Assembly: GCA_017853555.1 (NCBI GenBank)
Contig: JAFMJH010000003.1
Location: 1-64,000 of the forward strand
DNA length: 64,000 bases
DNA from: Steroidobacteraceae bacterium
Lineage (GTDB): Bacteria; Pseudomonadota; Gammaproteobacteria; Steroidobacterales; Steroidobacteraceae
Direction: 5' to 3'
The position numbers were made by a program, and so were the translations under genes. Positions 63,497 through 64,000 of the stretch are shown in pieces. The stretch's first letter is position 1; each line of letters starts with the position of its first letter. Below the pieces are notes generated by a model. That model searched no databases, was not told the origin of the DNA, and was given only the letters and a program-made list of their open reading frames with translations.

Positions 63497-64000
63497 TTGG
63501 AGGTCTCCGCAACGGCCGGCGCGAAACGCGCGAGCGACAAATCACCACTCGCCCGCGCAAGTTGCAGGCGCGCCAACCAATAGTCGCGCAGCGCGGCGAC
63601 CGATTCGATCTCGGCCTCGAGCGCCTCCTGGCGCGCATGCATCGGATCGAACGGTCCGCGCAACATGAAGAAAAACTCGCGCGACGTGCCGTCGACGATT
63701 TTGGCGCGTGCCGGCACGACTTCTTTGGTCCACAGCTCGGCCCGACGTCGCGCATTGGCAAGCGCCGCCTGCGCGCTGCGCACCTCGAGTCGCACATCGA
63801 GCGCAAGTGCTTCGGCTCTGCGCATCGCAAGGCGCGACTCCGCGTGACGCGCAGCCACCTCGGCGGTACGGGCATCGAACAACGGCAACTCGAGTGCCAG
63901 GGCGGGGCCGCGCGAGCGCTCACCGCTCGCATCGGTCTCGCGGACCGCGCCGCCCTCGAGCTGCGGCACGATGCGCGTCGCACGTGCCGTTCCGAGCCGC
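63493..64000 (-). CDS. TolC-family outer-membrane protein (5' part outside window)
   Basis: The visible C-terminal part (frame open at base 64000) has long alternating helices rich in Ala, Arg and Glu with the GPALALELPLFDARTAEVA motif and a final LARASGDLSLARFAP, typical of OMF proteins of the CzcC/TolC class. It probably forms the outer-membrane exit of an efflux system. It is coupled to the multicopper oxidase downstream. Confidence 0.82.
   Translation of the reverse strand, partial: RLGTARATRIVPQLEGGAVRETDASGERSRGPALALELPLFDARTAEVAARHAESRLAMRRAEALALDVRLEVRSAQAALANARRRAELWTKEVVPARAKIVDGTSREFFFMLRGPFDPMHARQEALEAEIESVAALRDYWLARLQLARASGDLSLARFAPAVAETSK

Noticed and set aside
1-64000. CRISPR arrays, insertion sequences, prophage, rRNA and tRNA genes
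   Set aside because: No regularly spaced repeats, transposase or integrase frames, terminal inverted repeats or RNA gene signatures were found by reading.

Overview
The window is 64 kb of high-GC proteobacterial chromosome, densely packed with metabolic and respiratory genes. It contains no rRNA, tRNA, CRISPR array, insertion sequence or prophage that I can see. The gene content (FixLJ with a cbb3 oxidase, PEP carboxylase, icd-aceK, E. coli-like Puu enzymes, RlmKL, agmatine deiminase, large TonB-dependent receptors beside CoA-thioester catabolism) fits an aerobic to microaerobic Gammaproteobacterium. A Steroidobacteraceae/Nevskiales-like lineage is my best guess, but that is inference and not a database result.

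Layout. 1-2.3 kb: serine hydrolase (cut by the window edge), a tiny membrane protein, and a DksA-like/universal-stress-protein pair. 2.4-12.9 kb: a heme-PAS FixL kinase and FixJ regulator, followed by the full cbb3 oxidase locus ccoNOQP, a small membrane ORF and ccoGHIS. 12.8-15.5 kb: PEP carboxylase. 15.6-19.3 kb: a TonB-dependent receptor with a strong terminator, divergent from an amidohydrolase. 19.3-22.2 kb: a CoA-transferase and two membrane proteins. 22.2-28.0 kb: a GntR-controlled divergent CoA-thioester locus (CitE-type lyase; MaoC hydratase, acyl-CoA dehydrogenase, two CoA-transferases). 28-36 kb: aminotransferase, MsrA, a methyltransferase/kinase-like pair, a PlpD-type patatin, and a second TonB receptor. 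35.9-41.0 kb: agmatine deiminase-PPK2 and icd-aceK. 41.0-50.8 kb: a trans-sulfuration-type PLP enzyme, the polyamine ABC importer potFGHI, puuA, puuD, a shrunken glutamine-synthetase-like protein and puuB. 50.8-54.9 kb: an RND efflux pair. 54.9-60.1 kb: rlmKL, a DnaQ-GIY-YIG nuclease and puuC. 60.3-64 kb: a TorF-like outer-membrane protein behind a perfect sigma-54 promoter, an acyl-CoA dehydrogenase, a multicopper oxidase and the end of a TolC-family gene.

How it works together. FixLJ senses oxygen and sits directly upstream of the high-affinity oxidase and its copper/heme assembly genes. A nearly complete gamma-glutamylated putrescine pathway (import, PuuA, PuuB, PuuC, PuuD) is spread over three transcription units, with agmatine deiminase nearby. 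The GntR locus reads as CoA activation, dehydrogenation, hydration and C-C cleavage of a substituted succinate.

Most notable are the catalytically stripped glutamine-synthetase homologue between puuD and puuB, the sigma-54 promoter of the TorF-like gene, the substituted-succinate module, and a recurring promoter arrangement. In that arrangement a TANNNT -10 hexamer ends 6-8 nt before the start codon of operon-leading genes, which predicts many leaderless transcripts. Many adjacent genes overlap by ATGA, GTGA or TTGA, indicating translational coupling.
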